DNA of 64,000 nucleotides from Symmetrospora coprosmae (GCA_008802785.1 VUYT01000005.1:620001-684000); one strand, 5' to 3'; shown: positions 31,747 through 43,997, counted from the stretch's first letter. Program-made: numbers and translations. The notes: generated from the letters alone by a model not told the origin.

Positions 31747-32714
31747 GACGTGCGAGGGCTGGAAGCTGCAGCCGACTTTACAGAGACAGGCAAGAAGGGG
31801 GAGAGGGACAAGTCGAATGCTATGGATAGGCGGGCTGCATTGGCCGTACTGACATATAGAAGATAGATTGATACAAGGAAAGGCGGGAGCGCCGACTGCA
31901 CGCCGCGTCCGAGGGCTGGGCTGCTGCAACGGAGCAGAACGGAGACGGGCACCGCGGGCGAAGAGATGGAGCAGCGACGCGCGCATGTGGATTGGCCGAG
32001 CGCATGAGTATGAGGCTGATGAAGGACCTGGGAAGCTTGGACAGGCTTCCGCAGGCCTGCCTTAGCTGATCTCACCGTCGTAGCCATGTCTCTATTGCGC
32101 TCAGACGCGCGCTGCGCCTTGGGCGTACCGGACCATGCGCGACTGCGCCGGTCCTGGCCGGGGATTGACGGCTACCTGCCGGCTCATCGCAGAGCTGATG
32201 GTCTGACAGCTTCTGCAGCAGCACGGCCTTCGTGTGCTATGCCCTCTAAGGCTGGAGACGGCTCTTCAGCGCACGGAAGCCCAGAGCACTCGGTCCAAGG
32301 CACGTGCAGCCTGGCCGCGTGAGGTGAGGGCGACCGAAGAGCGTTACGGTGAAGCACCCGGCGGCTCTGCTGACTCGAGGTGCGCGATGATGAGTGTGTA
32401 CAGACACCAGTCCAGCGCGTTTCGGTGAGTGTGCCGGAGGAGAGCTCTCAGTGGAGCCAGAGAACACTGAACTCCCGTCGCGTCCCTTCACCCTCGCTGC
32501 TGACATACAACGACCTAGAGCATGGCAGAGAAGTATGCGATGCTAGCCAGAGACATTATAACAGCGACCCATCCTATCGACAGTCCCGTCTGCGAAATGC
32601 GAAACTGCTTCCTGCCAGCCCTTCCTCTCTTTCCCTTCCTTTCCCTTTGACTTTCTCAGCAGCAGCAGCCTGCCATCGGGTACTGGCCTACTTTCATTCG
32701 ACCTTCCATCCGCA
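31747..32714. other. Intergenic, PRPP synthetase upstream region
   Basis: These 968 bp hold the PRPP synthetase promoter and the 3' end of the next minus-strand gene. Short open frames exist on both strands, but none shows a recognisable domain, splice-supported extension or conserved motif. Confidence 0.45.
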
Positions 32715-33880
32715 TTACTCCGTCTTCTTGACAACGCGCTCTCGCCCGTTGATGGTGGGCCCGACCTCGAGCTCGTCCACTTTGCCGATCTCCGGGGAGA
32801 AGAGGATGGTCGAGGCCCAGACAGCAGACGTGGCTCCTCCTGCTCCGACGAGGGCGGTCAGGGCGACCCATGCGAGCGCGGTGAGCACTTTCTGTCCGGA
32901 TCCGTGTCCGCCGTAGGCCAGGACGAGGTAGGCAGCGAGCCCGACGGTGCAGAGGAGGAAGTCCTCGGTGAAGAAGAGGTGCGACTCGTGTGTGAGGCCG
33001 AGCTCGGTAGGGTTGTTGTACCACGGCAGGAAGATCTCCTTGAGGCCCGGAATAAGGCTGTCCTTCTCGAGCAGGGGCTGCACCATCTTGAAGTGCTTGG
33101 ACGCGGAGACGGCGGTCCCTGCGAGCCCGAGCAGGAAGATGGGAATCGAGGTGGACGTCCTGCCGAGGAGAGGCTTGAGAATGGTAGGGAGTATCGTGTG
33201 TGCGAGAGAGAGGTAGATCGGGAACATCTGCCAGATGGCAAGCGCGTCGTAGGACCATCGCGTGTCGATAATGTTCTTGGATGGGAGGAGGTACAGCGCG
33301 AAAGTGGAGAGGAGGACCGTCCAGGCGCGCTCGGGGAGGATGGGCGCTTTGGGCGGGTTGTGCTTGCTGCCGTAATAGCACAGCGTCGCGTAGTAGAGCG
33401 GAAGGGCTACAGCGCCCGTGGTGAGCTGGGCGAGCAGGACAAAGAGCATCCCCCGCTTTGACAGGAACGGCTGGCCCGTTCGGAATGTCTCGACGGAGAT
33501 GATGTTGAGTGCCGTGTAGAGGAGCGGAGTGAACTGCTCGGCGAGCGTCGTGCCCGTGGTCGAGAAGCTGACGGCCTTGAACATGGTGTTGACGTAGCAC
33601 AGCAGGTTGTTGACATCGTCTGGGAGCGCGTCGTAGCGGTGCGGGAAAGGGCCATTGAAGCAACGAGCATCCTTGAGTGCGGGATCGTTGGTAGCTGCGC
33701 GCTTGAATGCTGTTGAGGGTGTAGGATACGGCAGGGCGGATCAGCTCTTGGTGTGGTGTGTTGGCATGATGCACCATGCGTGGGCGCGTGTGCCTCGCTC
33801 TCACCTATGCCGTGGATGATGCAGCTGCTGGCCACTGACAGAAGCACGAAGAACACGACGCGGGCATTGATTGTTCCCAT
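32715..33880 (-). CDS. Polytopic membrane protein, unrecognised family (intact paralog)
   Basis: Two exons (33805-33880 and 32715-33709). The N-terminal exon encodes a hydrophobic segment (VVFFVLLSVASSCIIHGIG). The rest has about seven further hydrophobic spans, including GMLFVLLAQLTTGAVALPLY, AWTVLLSTFALYLLP and LLCTVGLAAYLVLAYGG. Conserved with its paralog at 37.5-38.7 kb are NDPALKDARCF/SDPALRDARCF, FFTEDFLLCT, and GATSAVWAS/GSTSAIWAS near the C-terminus. I do not recognise the family. Topology suggests an integral membrane enzyme or transporter-like protein. It is divergent from DBP10 over about 230 bp. Confidence 0.75.
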
Positions 33881-34114
33881 GTTGATATTGGAGGACTGTG
33901 TGCTCGCCGGCGAGAAGGAGGAGTATGAGTTGGCAGGAAAGAGCGAGGCGCAGCTCTTCTCTCCCCTCGGACGTGGCTCTCTCGTGCGCGACTCTCTACC
34001 CCTATTTTAGTGGCAAACGGCTGCTCCGGAATTTCCGGCAGGTTGGCTTGCATTAGCACCCACAGAGCAGGACAGGACAGCATACTCGAGCAGGACAGGA
34101 CAGGGCAGGACAGG
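33881..34114. promoter_or_regulatory. Divergent promoter with GACAG repeats before DBP10
   Basis: These 234 bp lie between divergent starts. An (ACAGGACAGG)n-like array occupies about 34066-34113 and ends at the DBP10 ATG. The reading frame upstream of the chosen ATG is open, so an earlier start cannot be excluded. Confidence 0.5.
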
Positions 34115-37100
34115 ATGGTCTCGACCTCCATGGCTGCAATGGGCTTTGGCACCGGGTCCAACAGCGCAAAGAGGAAGGCCGGGTGGGCCGACAGAGCGGG
34201 CGGGAAGGGGAACGAGAACAGCGACGACTCGGAGGACGACGAGCAGGTCCTGAGGGATATGCTCGGGAAGCAGAACCTCAAGGAAGGAGCAAAGGTGGCC
34301 AGCGACACCTCAAAGAAGATGCACAAGAAGGACAAGGACAAGGTCACGGGAGGCGGCTCCTTCCAGAGTCTGGGTGCGGTAGAGCTCGGTCTGACCGTTT
34401 TTCGGGACAGTCTGCTGATGCGTTGCCTGTGCTCTCACGGTTTACAATGCTGCGCGGGATCGTGGATATAGGCCTGCCACCAACATTACTCAAGGCGCTG
34501 CTGCAGCGCGGTTTTACCACACCGACGCCCATCCAGCGAGCTGCCCTCCCTGCGGCTCTGGCCACCCCTCCTCGAGATATTGTCGGCATGGCCCGAACAG
34601 GGTCAGGCAAGACGCTCGCCTACATGATTCCGCTCATTGCCCGGCTCGGCGGTCTGCACTCGCCCAAGTTTGGCGCCCGTGCACTTGTGCTCGTGCCAAC
34701 ACGAGAGCTGGCCCTGCAGGTCCTCAAGGTTGGAAAGGACCTAGCAAGAGGCTACACGTCGAAAAAGGGTGGCGACGAGGCTCCTACCGCTGCCAACAGC
34801 GAGTCACTAAGGTGGGGACTCGTCGTCGGCGGTGACTCGCTGGAAGAGCAGTATGCAATGATGGCTAGCAATCCGGACGTGTGAGTTGCACTTGCGGCTC
34901 AGCTGCTCTGCTGGCTGGCCTCCATCTACTCTACCATGCTGACTGTCCCTCGCGGTCGCGCCCTCTTTCCCTCCTTCAGCATCATTGCCACACCTGGTCG
35001 ACTGCTCCATCTGCTCGTTGAGATGTCAGCAGACCTGCGAGCTGTCCAATACGTCGTCTTTGACGAAGCGGACCGTCTCTTCGAGCTCGGATTCAGCACT
35101 TCCCTTAACGAGATCCTGAGCAAGCTTTCGCCAAACCGCCAAACGCTACTCTTCTCGGCAACGCTACCGAAATCCCTGGTCGAGTTCGCAAAGGCAGGCC
35201 TGCAGAGTCCAAAGCTGGTACGGCTCGACGCCGAGAGCAAGATCTCGAATGACCTGCAGATGGCCTTTGTGAGCGTCAAGCCAAAGGAGAAGGAGGCGGC
35301 GCTGCTTGTGCTGCTGCGGGACGTCATCAGGGTGCCCGAGCAGACGGCCGAGGAGAAGAGCGAGGCCGACTGGCTCGACGCGCAGGAGAGCGGCGACATC
35401 GAGCGCCACTTTGACAAGAAGCGCAAGCTGGCCGCGCGCGACAAAAAGGGCAAAGGGAAGAAGGTCGAGGCGAAGCGCGACCTCGCGCAGCACCAGACCA
35501 TCGTGTTTGCTGCCACCAAGCACCACGTCGAGTACCTCTCGCTCCTCCTGGCAGAGGCGGGCTACGCCGTGTCAGCCATCTATGGCTCGCTCGATCAGGC
35601 TGCCCGCCGCAATCAGCTCAACAACTTCCGCGCCGGCCGCACGACCATCATGGTCGTTACAGATCTCGCGGCACGAGGTATCGATATCCCGATCCTGTCC
35701 AACGTCGTCAACTACGATTTCCCTGTCGGCAGCAGGACTTTTGTCCATCGTGTCGGGCGAACGGCGCGAGCGGGGAGGAAAGGCTGGGCGTACTCGTTCG
35801 TCACAAACAGCGAACTTGCGCATCTGTACGACCTGCAGCTCTTCCTGGGCCGGCCGCTGCTTGTGGCCCCGCTCGCCCCGGGCTCAGTCACCGACGCGCA
35901 CTACTCGACGAACCTGATCCTTGGGAGCCTGCCCCGCGATAGGGTAGACCTCGAGAGCGACCACTTCAGGAACAATCTCCTCGAGCCGAACTCGACCCTT
36001 GTCGCCTTGCTCGGGGTCGCTGAGAAAGGTCAGAAGATGTACGAGCGGAGTCAGGGAAAGGCCTCGCAGGAGAGCTACAGGCGAGCCAAGGAGCTCACGC
36101 AGAGCGCAAAAGGTCTCGCAGGAAGCGAGAGGGAGGAAGAAGGCGTGCATCCAATCTTTGCGGAGGTGCTGGGGCCCCTTACCACCCGGCCTACCTTTTC
36201 CGCCAGGGCGCCCGCGGCGAGTACCAGCAGCGGAAGTGCTGAAGGTACATCAGCGAAAGCGCTCCCTTCGCGCACAGATCTCCTCGCTCAAGTCAATGCC
36301 TTCAGGCCAAATGAGACTATCTTCGAGCTGGGCAAGAAGGGCGCAAAGACGCCAGAGTCGCAGGTCATGCTCAAGAGGAGAGTCTCGCTCGGCAAGGCCA
36401 AAGCCAGAGCTATCGCGGCTCAGCCTGCGGAGGCGGACAAGGAGGATGTGGAGAGCATCCCGGCGGTTGCAGAAGCGGACGACGACCGTGCCGAAGTCAG
36501 CATGATGGACATGCCGGGTGGCGACGATCAGGCGGACGAAGGCGATCTCGAGGTGAGTGACTAAAGCGACAAGAGCACTTTGTGATAGCTTGTTAATCTG
36601 ATCAGCGATTCTGCATCGCAGGCCGTCTTTGGTCGACCCAAGGCTAAGCGAGCCAAGGGAGACTACAAGGATCCGAGCGTGTATATGGACTACCGGCAGC
36701 AAGGGATGGATTCCGAGCGCGGATACTCGCTCAACGAAGGCTCCAACAATTTTGCCTCGCAGGCCGCTTCGGCCACGTACGATCTGACTGCCACGGACGA
36801 GGACGCTGCGCGGACGGCCACGCAGAAAGCGAGCATGCTGCGCTGGGACAGAAAGCACAAGAAGTTCGTCCAGGGGGACGGGACGGGAGCCGACAACAAG
36901 AAGATGATTCGGACTGAGAGCGGAGCCAAGCTACCAGCGAGCTTCAAGAGCGGGTCCTTTGATGATTGGAAGAAGAAGCAAAAGCTGTATCTGCCCAAGG
37001 TCGGCGAGGCCGAGCTGAAAGACCGACGCATGCCCACTGCCGGCCACGGTGCCGGCGCAGGCAACAAGCGCTACCGCCACCAGCAGGTCAGCGCCGGCCG

Positions 37101-37383
37101 CGACGTCAACGCCAAACCGAAACGGGACGGCCGTGGGGGCGTCGAGAAGGACTTTGGCGCTGGCGGGCGCGGCAAGGCCAAGGGCAAGGGCAAGAAGGGC
37201 GAGGACGGCGCCGATGGCAAGACGCGGTCGAGCGGCACCAAAGGCCTCATGGGTGGCAAGCGCGCCGGCGCGCAGCTCAAGAGCGTCGATCAGATTCGCA
37301 AAGAGAGGGCGGCAAAGGAGAAGCGCGTCAAGCGGTCCACAATGCCTGGCAAGAAGGGCGGTGGCGGAAAGGGCAGGAAGTAG
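34115..37383 (+). CDS. DBP10: DEAD-box RNA helicase Dbp10 (DDX54 family)
   Basis: Four exons (34115-34373, 34472-34880, 34980-36552, 36622-37383) give 1,000 aa. The Q motif is GFTTPTPIQ, motif I ARTGSGKT, Ia PTRELALQV, II FDEADRLFELGF, III FSATLP, V TDLAARGIDIPILSNVVNYD and VI HRVGRTARAG. The DBP10 C-terminal region follows (SVYMDYRQQG, then KKFVQGDGTG and KKMIRTESGAKLPASFKSG). The tail is Lys/Gly/Arg-rich with KGKGKKG and ends KKGGGGKGRK, fitting a nucleolar protein. It acts in 60S subunit biogenesis. The start at 34115 is the first ATG after the GACAG repeat; ATG 34133 is an alternative. Confidence 0.93.
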
Positions 37384-37511
37384 GCTCTCCAGTGGTTCGC
37401 TCGGCATCAGACTTCCTTGCCTTGCTTGTTGTACGATCACCCGCTCATGTGATGCCGCTCGCCGCAAAGCGGCGGCCGCAAAACGGCATATCCAGAAACC
37501 CCTCCTGCCCA

Positions 37512-38688
37512 CTATGCCTTCTTTGGCCGATCACGCGCCGCGGGAGTATTGCTAACGCCCCGGCTAGGACTGTTCACCTTCCTGACCGGTCTATGGAGGA
37601 CGTCCGAAGCCCAGATGGCGCTCGTAGAGCCTCCCGGGCCGACTGGCGCGGCAAGACTAAGCCAAACAATTGCTGCCCAGCTCTTCTGGCCTAAGGTGTC
37701 ACCTCCATGTCTGACGATGACGAAGGCGAGCAGAGCCAGGGTGCACAGCAGGAAATCCTCCGTGAAGAAGAGATGCGCTTCGTGGACGAGATCATTATCG
37801 GACGACTTGTCGTGTTGCCAGGGCAAGAAAGTCTGCAACAGGCCGGCGCCCAAGCTACCCTCCTGGCGCCGCTTGAGTGTGTCGATCACGACGACATGCT
37901 GCTGAGCCGAAAGTGCGACGCCGCAGAGCCCAATGAGTGAGACTGGGACTGGACTGCGGGTTCTGCCGAGGATAGGCTTCAAGAGAGGGGGAGGACGGTG
38001 TATGCCAAAGAAAGGAATACGGGGTAGATTTGCCAGAGTGATAGAGCGTCGTACGTCCAGCCGGTAGCGTGGACATTCCAGGTGGGTAGGAGGAATAGTA
38101 CTGGGACGGAGAGCAGTACAGTCCATGCTGCTTCCGACGGGAGCGGCTTATTGTGCCGGCTCCTAGAGCCATAGTAGCAGATGATGGCGTAGAATAGTGG
38201 AAGCGCGATGGCGCCCGTCGCAAGTTGAGCCAGCATAGCGAACAACACGCCTCTTCGCACCAGGAAGGGTTGCCCGACCCTCAGGCTCTCGACCGAGATT
38301 ACGTGGAGCGCAGTGTGCAGGACAGGCACAAATTCCCGTGCGACAAGGGTGCCATTAGGAGAGTAGGACAGCGCCTTGAAAACGGTGTTGACGTAGCAAA
38401 GAGCATTGTTGAGGTCGTCGAAGATCAAGAAATGGTAGTGTTTGGCAAAGGGGCCGATGAAGCATCGCGCATCTCTGAGCGCCGGGTCGCTGGTAGCTGG
38501 ACGTCGAGCCGCTGAAGCGCACCGGGCCGAAGCAATCAGCCAGGATGAACGGCCGTGCTATAGCTATGCTTCTCTCACTGACCGATTCCGTGTATCACGA
38601 AGCTGGAAGCTGCGGATAGCAAGATGAAGGAACACGACGCCATCGAGACGAGGATAAAGAACGATGTGCGCTTTGCGGAGGATGCCAT
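37512..38688 (-). pseudogene. Polytopic membrane protein paralog with a frameshift
   Basis: A paralog of the gene at 32715-33880: same short hydrophobic first exon (SSAASSFVIHGIG), same intron position and the same order of segments (SDPALRDARCF, CYVNTVFKAL, SVESLRVGQPFLVRRGVLFA, FFTEDFLLCT, GGSTSAIWAS). The frame is open from the ATG at 38688 to LSLAYTVLP and then hits a stop near 37979. Homology resumes two bases out of frame as LKPILGRTRSP at about 37981-37992 and continues to 37512. There is no splice signal that could bridge it. Either the copy is recently broken or the assembly has an indel in a CT-rich stretch. It is convergent with DBP10, only about 130 bp away. Confidence 0.75.
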
Positions 38689-39058
38689 GGCTGTCGCCAA
38701 GTAGAGGCGGAGTAGGGCAGGGAGTGGAGTAGATGTGGAACCTGGAGATGCAAGCGGTGAAACGAGCTCGTGCCGCTATAACGGTGCATGGCGTCCCTTT
38801 GTATCGGTTTGAGCTGGGCGATACCCTTGGTGCCCGTGGAGACAGCCCGGCTCTCGCACAGATCTGCGCACATCGCGTAGCCCTTGCGTCCTCGAAGCAC
38901 TTTCGAGCTTCTAGCGTTCCAGGCATTCACGTTGTCAACTGGCTTTCTTCCTCCCAAAGGCCGTCCAGTTCGCACTGTGTCCGACGCCGTGGCGTCGGCT
39001 GGTTTCCGCCCAGACCAACATCTTCTTCTGTCGCTCCAGCGGTGGCTGTTCCTACCGA

Positions 39059-39666
39059 ATGAGCGGATTCGCAAGTAGTCGAGCTCAGGCGGAACAGGAT
39101 GCTCAAGTTGAGCCGACGTTCTTTCAGGTGAATGTCAGCCGAACTGGGCCTAGATGTGCGGGAGCTGAGCCGGAGATTGCGTACGTCGCTTGGGACAGCT
39201 GGAACGCGAGAAGCTCATTGGTGATATCTCGGAGAACCTCGGCAAACTGATCGCTGGTGAGTAGATGGACTGCCGGGCATCGCTGCGTTTAAGCGGACGC
39301 GCCCCGGGCTGCTCTGACCGCCTGCCATGAAATTCTCCGTACGCAAGGCGTCAACGGCCTAAACAGGAAGACGGAGGCGAACATCGCTGTAGGAAGCGAG
39401 TTCGAAGGCGTGTCGAGGCTATGGAGCGAGGTTAGCCGCTTCCTGCTTGACATCTGAGGCGGAGGCACGCAGACATCTGCGGAGGCTGAAAGCTGTTCAT
39501 GGCATGTGTGCTCTGCCAGTACCACCGTGTCATGGCCAACTCGGGAGAAGAGAAGGTGCCATCTAATCTGCCATTGCTTGGCGTAGGTCAAAGAGATGGG
39601 CAAAGGCAGGACGATAGCTTCGACCTGGCGCCGGGCGGCGGCTCGACCAGCTATTACGTGCCCTGA
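39059..39666 (+). CDS. DAD1: DASH complex subunit Dad1
   Basis: Four small exons (39059-39127, 39199-39256, 39348-39430, 39520-39666) join in frame to 118 aa. The spliced protein reads FFQLEREKLIGDISENLGKL, then IAGVNGLNRKTEANIAVGSE, then FEGVSRLWSEYHRVMAN. This matches the Dad1 pattern (FERERERLI..I..NL...I.N.N.LNR.LE..IAVG.EF..V..LWS.F..VM). Dad1 belongs to the fungal DASH/Dam1 ring that couples kinetochores to microtubules. If intron 3 were retained the protein would end FLLDI, losing the conserved end. The gene is divergent from the membrane-protein paralog and convergent with the FMN dehydrogenase. Confidence 0.85.
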
Positions 39667-39783
39667 ACGCGGAAGCAGGACAGGCGATGTGCATCTGTTG
39701 TTGTGCTCTTTACGCTACAGAATGAGATCAAACTATCGCGACAAGCGTGGAAAGTACATTTACCTGGAGCTACATGCAATCTT

Positions 39784-41224
39784 CTACAGCTTCGAGAGCC
39801 TGTGCGCGAAGCCGCTCCTGTCCATCCGGACAAGGAAGTCCTGGTTGATCTCGGAGACCTTTGTGACACCCGCAAGGCCCATGCAGAGCTTGATCTCGTC
39901 GGCGAGGAGCTTTAGGCAAAGCTCGACACCAGCCTGACCATTGTACGCCAGTCCCCACAAAACGGGCCGGCCGATCCAGACGAAATCGGCACCAAGGGCG
40001 AGTGCCTTGAAGACATCGCTTCCATGTCTGTGGATCACACAAGAACAGTCAGATCATGCTCCTCGGTCACACCGGGGTCGAAGTGTAACGTACCGAACGC
40101 CACCGTCGATGTGGACCGGAATCTTGCCCTGAACGGCCGCTACCACTTCTGGCAGCGCATCCAGGGTCGCCAGTGCCCCGTTAAGCTGTCGTCCGCCGTG
40201 GTTGCTGACGACTATGCCGTCGACGTTGTGATGCAGTGCCAGCAAGGCATCCTCCGCGGTGGCGACGCCCTTCACCCACACCTGCATCTCTGGCCCACAC
40301 TCCTGCTTCAGCCAGTCGATGTCTCGCTCCCAGCTCAGCGTAGGGTTGGCTGCATGTGTGTGGAATCGAATGGGCCCGGTCGGCGCTACCCGCTTACCCG
40401 TCTTGACGTCCAGATATCCGGCAGCACTGGCTTCTCCACTCGCTCCTCCACTGGCCCCTTTACTGGAAGCAGTGCTGTTGCTTCTACCAGCCTCATCCGG
40501 CTTCGCGCTCCCCGCAGCCCCATCCATGACCGTTGCCGTCGCATCGCTGTCCTTGCTCTCCTCGAAGTTGGCAATCTTGAGATGCTTGGGCAGGGTAAAC
40601 TGATTCCGAATTTCGAGATTCCTTCGACCGAGCATAGGCGTGTCGACAGTCAGGAAGACGGCCTTGTATCCGGCCTTCTTGGCTCGGGCTATCATTTTCT
40701 TGCTGTGCTCGCGCTCCTCAAAGAGGTACAGCTGCAGGACATGGGGATTATCTCCGCTCTCTACTGCCACGTCCTCCAGGGAGGTGGTTGCAAACGAGGA
40801 GAGACCCATGACGACATTGAGCTTCTTGCACGCTCGCGCCGTTCCCAGCTCGCCGTCACTGTGGGCAAGCCGCTGCATGGCAGTTGGCGCCACTCCAAGC
40901 GGAATGGAGGTGTGGTGTCCGAAGAGATCTACGCCAGTATCGATGTTGCTGATGTCGCGCAGGACGCGAGGGCGAATCCGGTACTTTTGGTATGCGGAGA
41001 TGTTCTCAGCGAGCGTACTGCCCGAGTCGGCGCCCTGCATGATGCGTGCGGGGGTGAGCCGCAACAGTAAGTTTGTGTGCAGTGACGAAGGAAGAGCGAA
41101 ATCGCTTGTTGTGGCTCACCTCATTGTAGTAATCCCTGGTCTGCTTGTCCATCCGTTCGCGGGCCAGCACCTCGAGCTCCTTGATGCTCAAGCAGTTCAG
41201 GTCGTGTCCAGCAGCGTAGGCCAT
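39784..41224 (-). CDS. FMN-dependent 2-hydroxyacid (lactate/glycolate-type) dehydrogenase
   Basis: Three exons (41120-41224, 40094-41034, 39784-40027) give 429 aa. Landmarks of the (S)-2-hydroxyacid oxidase/Cyb2 TIM barrel are all present: IPLGVAPTAMQRLAHSDGE, GLSSFATTSLEDVA, YKAVFLTVDTPMLGRRNLE, the catalytic-His segment VSNHGGRQLNGA, HIDGGVRHGSDVFKALALG and FVWIGRPVLWGLAYNGQAG. It oxidises 2-hydroxyacids such as lactate or glycolate to the 2-oxoacid using FMN. There is no cytochrome b5 domain and no obvious mitochondrial presequence, so it is not classical Cyb2; cytosolic or peroxisomal function is possible. A Ser/Ala/Gly-rich insertion of about 60 residues sits after the DTPMLG strand. Confidence 0.92.
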
Positions 41225-41726
41225 GATTGTCGATGTGCTTGGCTGAGAATATGAAAGACGGAGACGCCTTTGGCTCAATCGATGGAGACGGAGCTGATGT
41301 CGATGGATTGGATTGGATTTGACCAGAGAGCAGGCCTCGGGGCGAGCGAAGAGAAGCAAGCCTCGATGGTGGCGGACGGAGCGCCGCGGAAGCTGCCGGA
41401 TGCCGCACGTGGAGCGCTGGAGTCCCCGGAGTTGTCTCCACTCGCGCCTCGGTACAATGATGCAAAGAAGCGGACGCCTGTAGCAAGTCAGATGAATCCT
41501 GTCTCTCACGTTTGATCTGCTATCCATGGTTGACCTGACGAAGCACTTCTCCGTCAGGTGGAGAATTGATAAGGCATTGGAGGCCGCACATGGGCCTAGC
41601 AAAGGTGGTGTACAAGCAACAGGAACTGCACTACTTCCGAATGATTCTGCCCTTGATCGCCCTGTTTGTCCTCTTGCGAACTGCTCCGCCTTCTCATCGC
41701 TATTGTTCGTTGTCGGTCGTCATCGC
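41225..41726. other. Spacer, FMN dehydrogenase upstream region
   Basis: These 502 bp lie between two minus-strand genes. I see no coding sequence beyond short unsupported frames. Confidence 0.5.
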
Positions 41727-43997
41727 CTAGGGTCGCCTGAAGATGCTGCCATTCAGTAGACCGACTGAGTACCACTCGATCTCACCCACGGTCATTGGCT
41801 GTTTGTTGTGCCTCCCAAGACGCATGTCCCTCTGAGCAGGAGTCAGACCCTCGATCTGTGCCATCAACTCGGTAGTCATGACCTCCCGGCCCGTCACGCC
41901 AATCACGCGCTTGAAGAGAGCGTGGAAGGCGGGTCTGGTGGCGGCGGTCCTGGTGACGTCCTTCTCCTTCATGTAGGCCTTGACGAGAAGGTCGAACTCG
42001 GCGAGGTGTTTGGCATCCTCCTGCGGAATGGGTGAGCAGCGAACGGAGATGTACGTGGCCATCTTCCTCTCGACCGGTGCCTCAGCAGCGGCGATCGTCG
42101 TCGAGGTACTCGCTGTAGGCGTAACGGTGTTCGCTGGAATGACAAAGTCAGCCTATGCGTTTCCGGTCGAGCCGAGCCCTAGGCACTCACTGTCGTCTCG
42201 AGCGTCGGTCTCGCTGTCAGCAATCGCGGCCTCGGCAGCGCGCTTCATTCGTGCCTCCTTCTTGGCCCTCTTAGTCTCAGAATGCTTCTGCGAAGTGGCT
42301 GTCCGTTTCTTGCTTCGCTTCTCCACTCCCTTAACTGAGCCGGCCTGTGCCTTTGTACGGCCCGACCCATCGTTGACGAGCTGCGAGCGCATAGCGATGG
42401 CAAGCGAGTTCGCCCTCGCCACCGCGACCGTGTCGCCAGAGCCGTCAGGTGCCAGCTTCGAGGTAGAGGTCGCACCCGTCTTCTTCCCGGCGTTCTGAGC
42501 GATGTTGAGCAGGGGGTTCTCGAGGGAGGGTGTGTTGACCTTGTAGAGAGCGGCTGCGTTGGCGGCGTGTTGGCCGATGGAAAGGGATGGGTCGGCCAGC
42601 GAGGGGACAGTCCTTCTGGTGATTGATATTCTCCTGTACTGAGCCTCCCATGCTGATCCCTCGCCGCCATCGTCGGCAGGCGTCGCCTTCATGGTGATCA
42701 TTCGGCGCTTCCAATTAGCGGAAGTGGCCTCCTCGAGATAGGACCTCGTCGACGAAGGATCCATGTCGCTGCCGTAAGTCTTGTCGATCCACTCGACGAG
42801 TGCCTCCGGTAGCTCGCTCTTTGGCGTAGCCTCTCCGGCCTCGATCTCGTACGCTCGGTACTTGCTCATCGTGAAAAAGTCGGGCTTGCTGACGCGAGTA
42901 GGCGGGCTCGGTCGTGCCCTCCAGGCGGAACTGGTGTAGCGATCGATGTTGGCGCGCTCTCCGTGCAGGTAGGTTGTGAAAAAGTCGAGCTTTGCGTCCG
43001 TGTATGCCCCGTTGCGATAGTGACTGACCATTTTCAGGTCGTCGACACCGCCGAGGCAAGGATGGCCGCTGAAAGAGCTGATCTTGCCGAAATCGAGTCG
43101 TTCGAGGACGATTCGACTGAAGACCCAGAACTCGAAGACATGAAGACCAGCGGGGAAAGACCCGCCTGCGGTCGTGATGCCAGGAACAACGAGCTGCCCG
43201 GAGAAGCCATGGACCTGCCATCCGACCGGGAGGTTCTGTGCGATCCTCTTGTACATGAATTTGACGGGGGTACCGTTGACGAAGTCGACCCCGGCCTTGA
43301 TGGCGCGCTGCCCGTAAGCAGAGGAGGCTGAAGACGTGAGGACGTCCCACAGAGGCTCCGCGCAGCCCTCGTTGAGCATCTTGTCCCAGACGAAGGGCCT
43401 GGCGTCAGCAGCAGGCATCCCGAAGGGGATGCGCGTGCTGAAGGAGTACAGATCGTGGACAAAGAGCTGCGAGAATGACAGAACATGGTCAGCTCTGCAA
43501 CCATTGCTCGAAAGTGCCGTTGCGAGCGAACTCACCTTCTCGCACGTGACTCCAGCGTCGATCATCCGGTTCGTCGTGTCGGGGCCGCGGACGAGGACCT
43601 CGGAGTCGCGATTTGCCCAAGGCGGATAGAAGAGGAGGTCTGCCATGGGTGCATTGATGCTCCCAGAGGGCATCTTGAGGCGATCAACCGCGGAGGCGGG
43701 CATCTTGTGCTTGCTCAGGATGGCGGCGACGTCGGACTTGAGCGCGCCAAAGTCCGCAAGCTCGCCCGCAGAGGTGGGGACGGAAGGGAGGTCGACGAGG
43801 GAGTCGAGCAAGGAGTCGAGATGAAGCTTGAAAGCTGCCTTGTACGCAAGCGACACGTTTGTAGCGTTCTGGACGCCCCTGTGCAGCGCAGCGAGGAGCT
43901 CGCTACTGTTGGGCATGCCCGGCGAGAGGAAAGTCGGAGGGGCGTCGACGAAGTCGAGCGGGACGGCGGAGGTGGAAGCTGCAGAAGTAGCGGACAT
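41727..43997 (-). CDS. Large protein of unknown function
   Basis: Three exons (43536-43997, 42191-43466, 41727-42133) give 714 aa starting MSATSAASTSAV. I do not recognise a domain. The N-terminal half is mixed helix and strand (for example FYPPWANRDSEVLVRGPD, FGMPAADARPFVWDKMLNEG, LVVPGITTAGGSFPAGLHVF). Residues from about 480 are Ser/Thr/Lys-rich with a bipartite-looking nuclear signal (KRSKKRTA ... KRAKKEARMKR). The last exon adds a compact acidic/helical domain (ATYISVRCSPIPQEDAKHLA ... SVGLLNGSIFRRP). Intron 1 (43467-43535, 69 nt) contains no in-frame stop, so retention would add 23 residues. Long, intron-bearing and well-formed, it is a real gene, perhaps lineage-specific. Confidence 0.7.

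Noticed and set aside
31747-32714. Several short frames upstream of PRPP synthetase as a small gene
   Set aside because: Unlike DAD1, no combination with plausible splice sites gave a recognisable protein.
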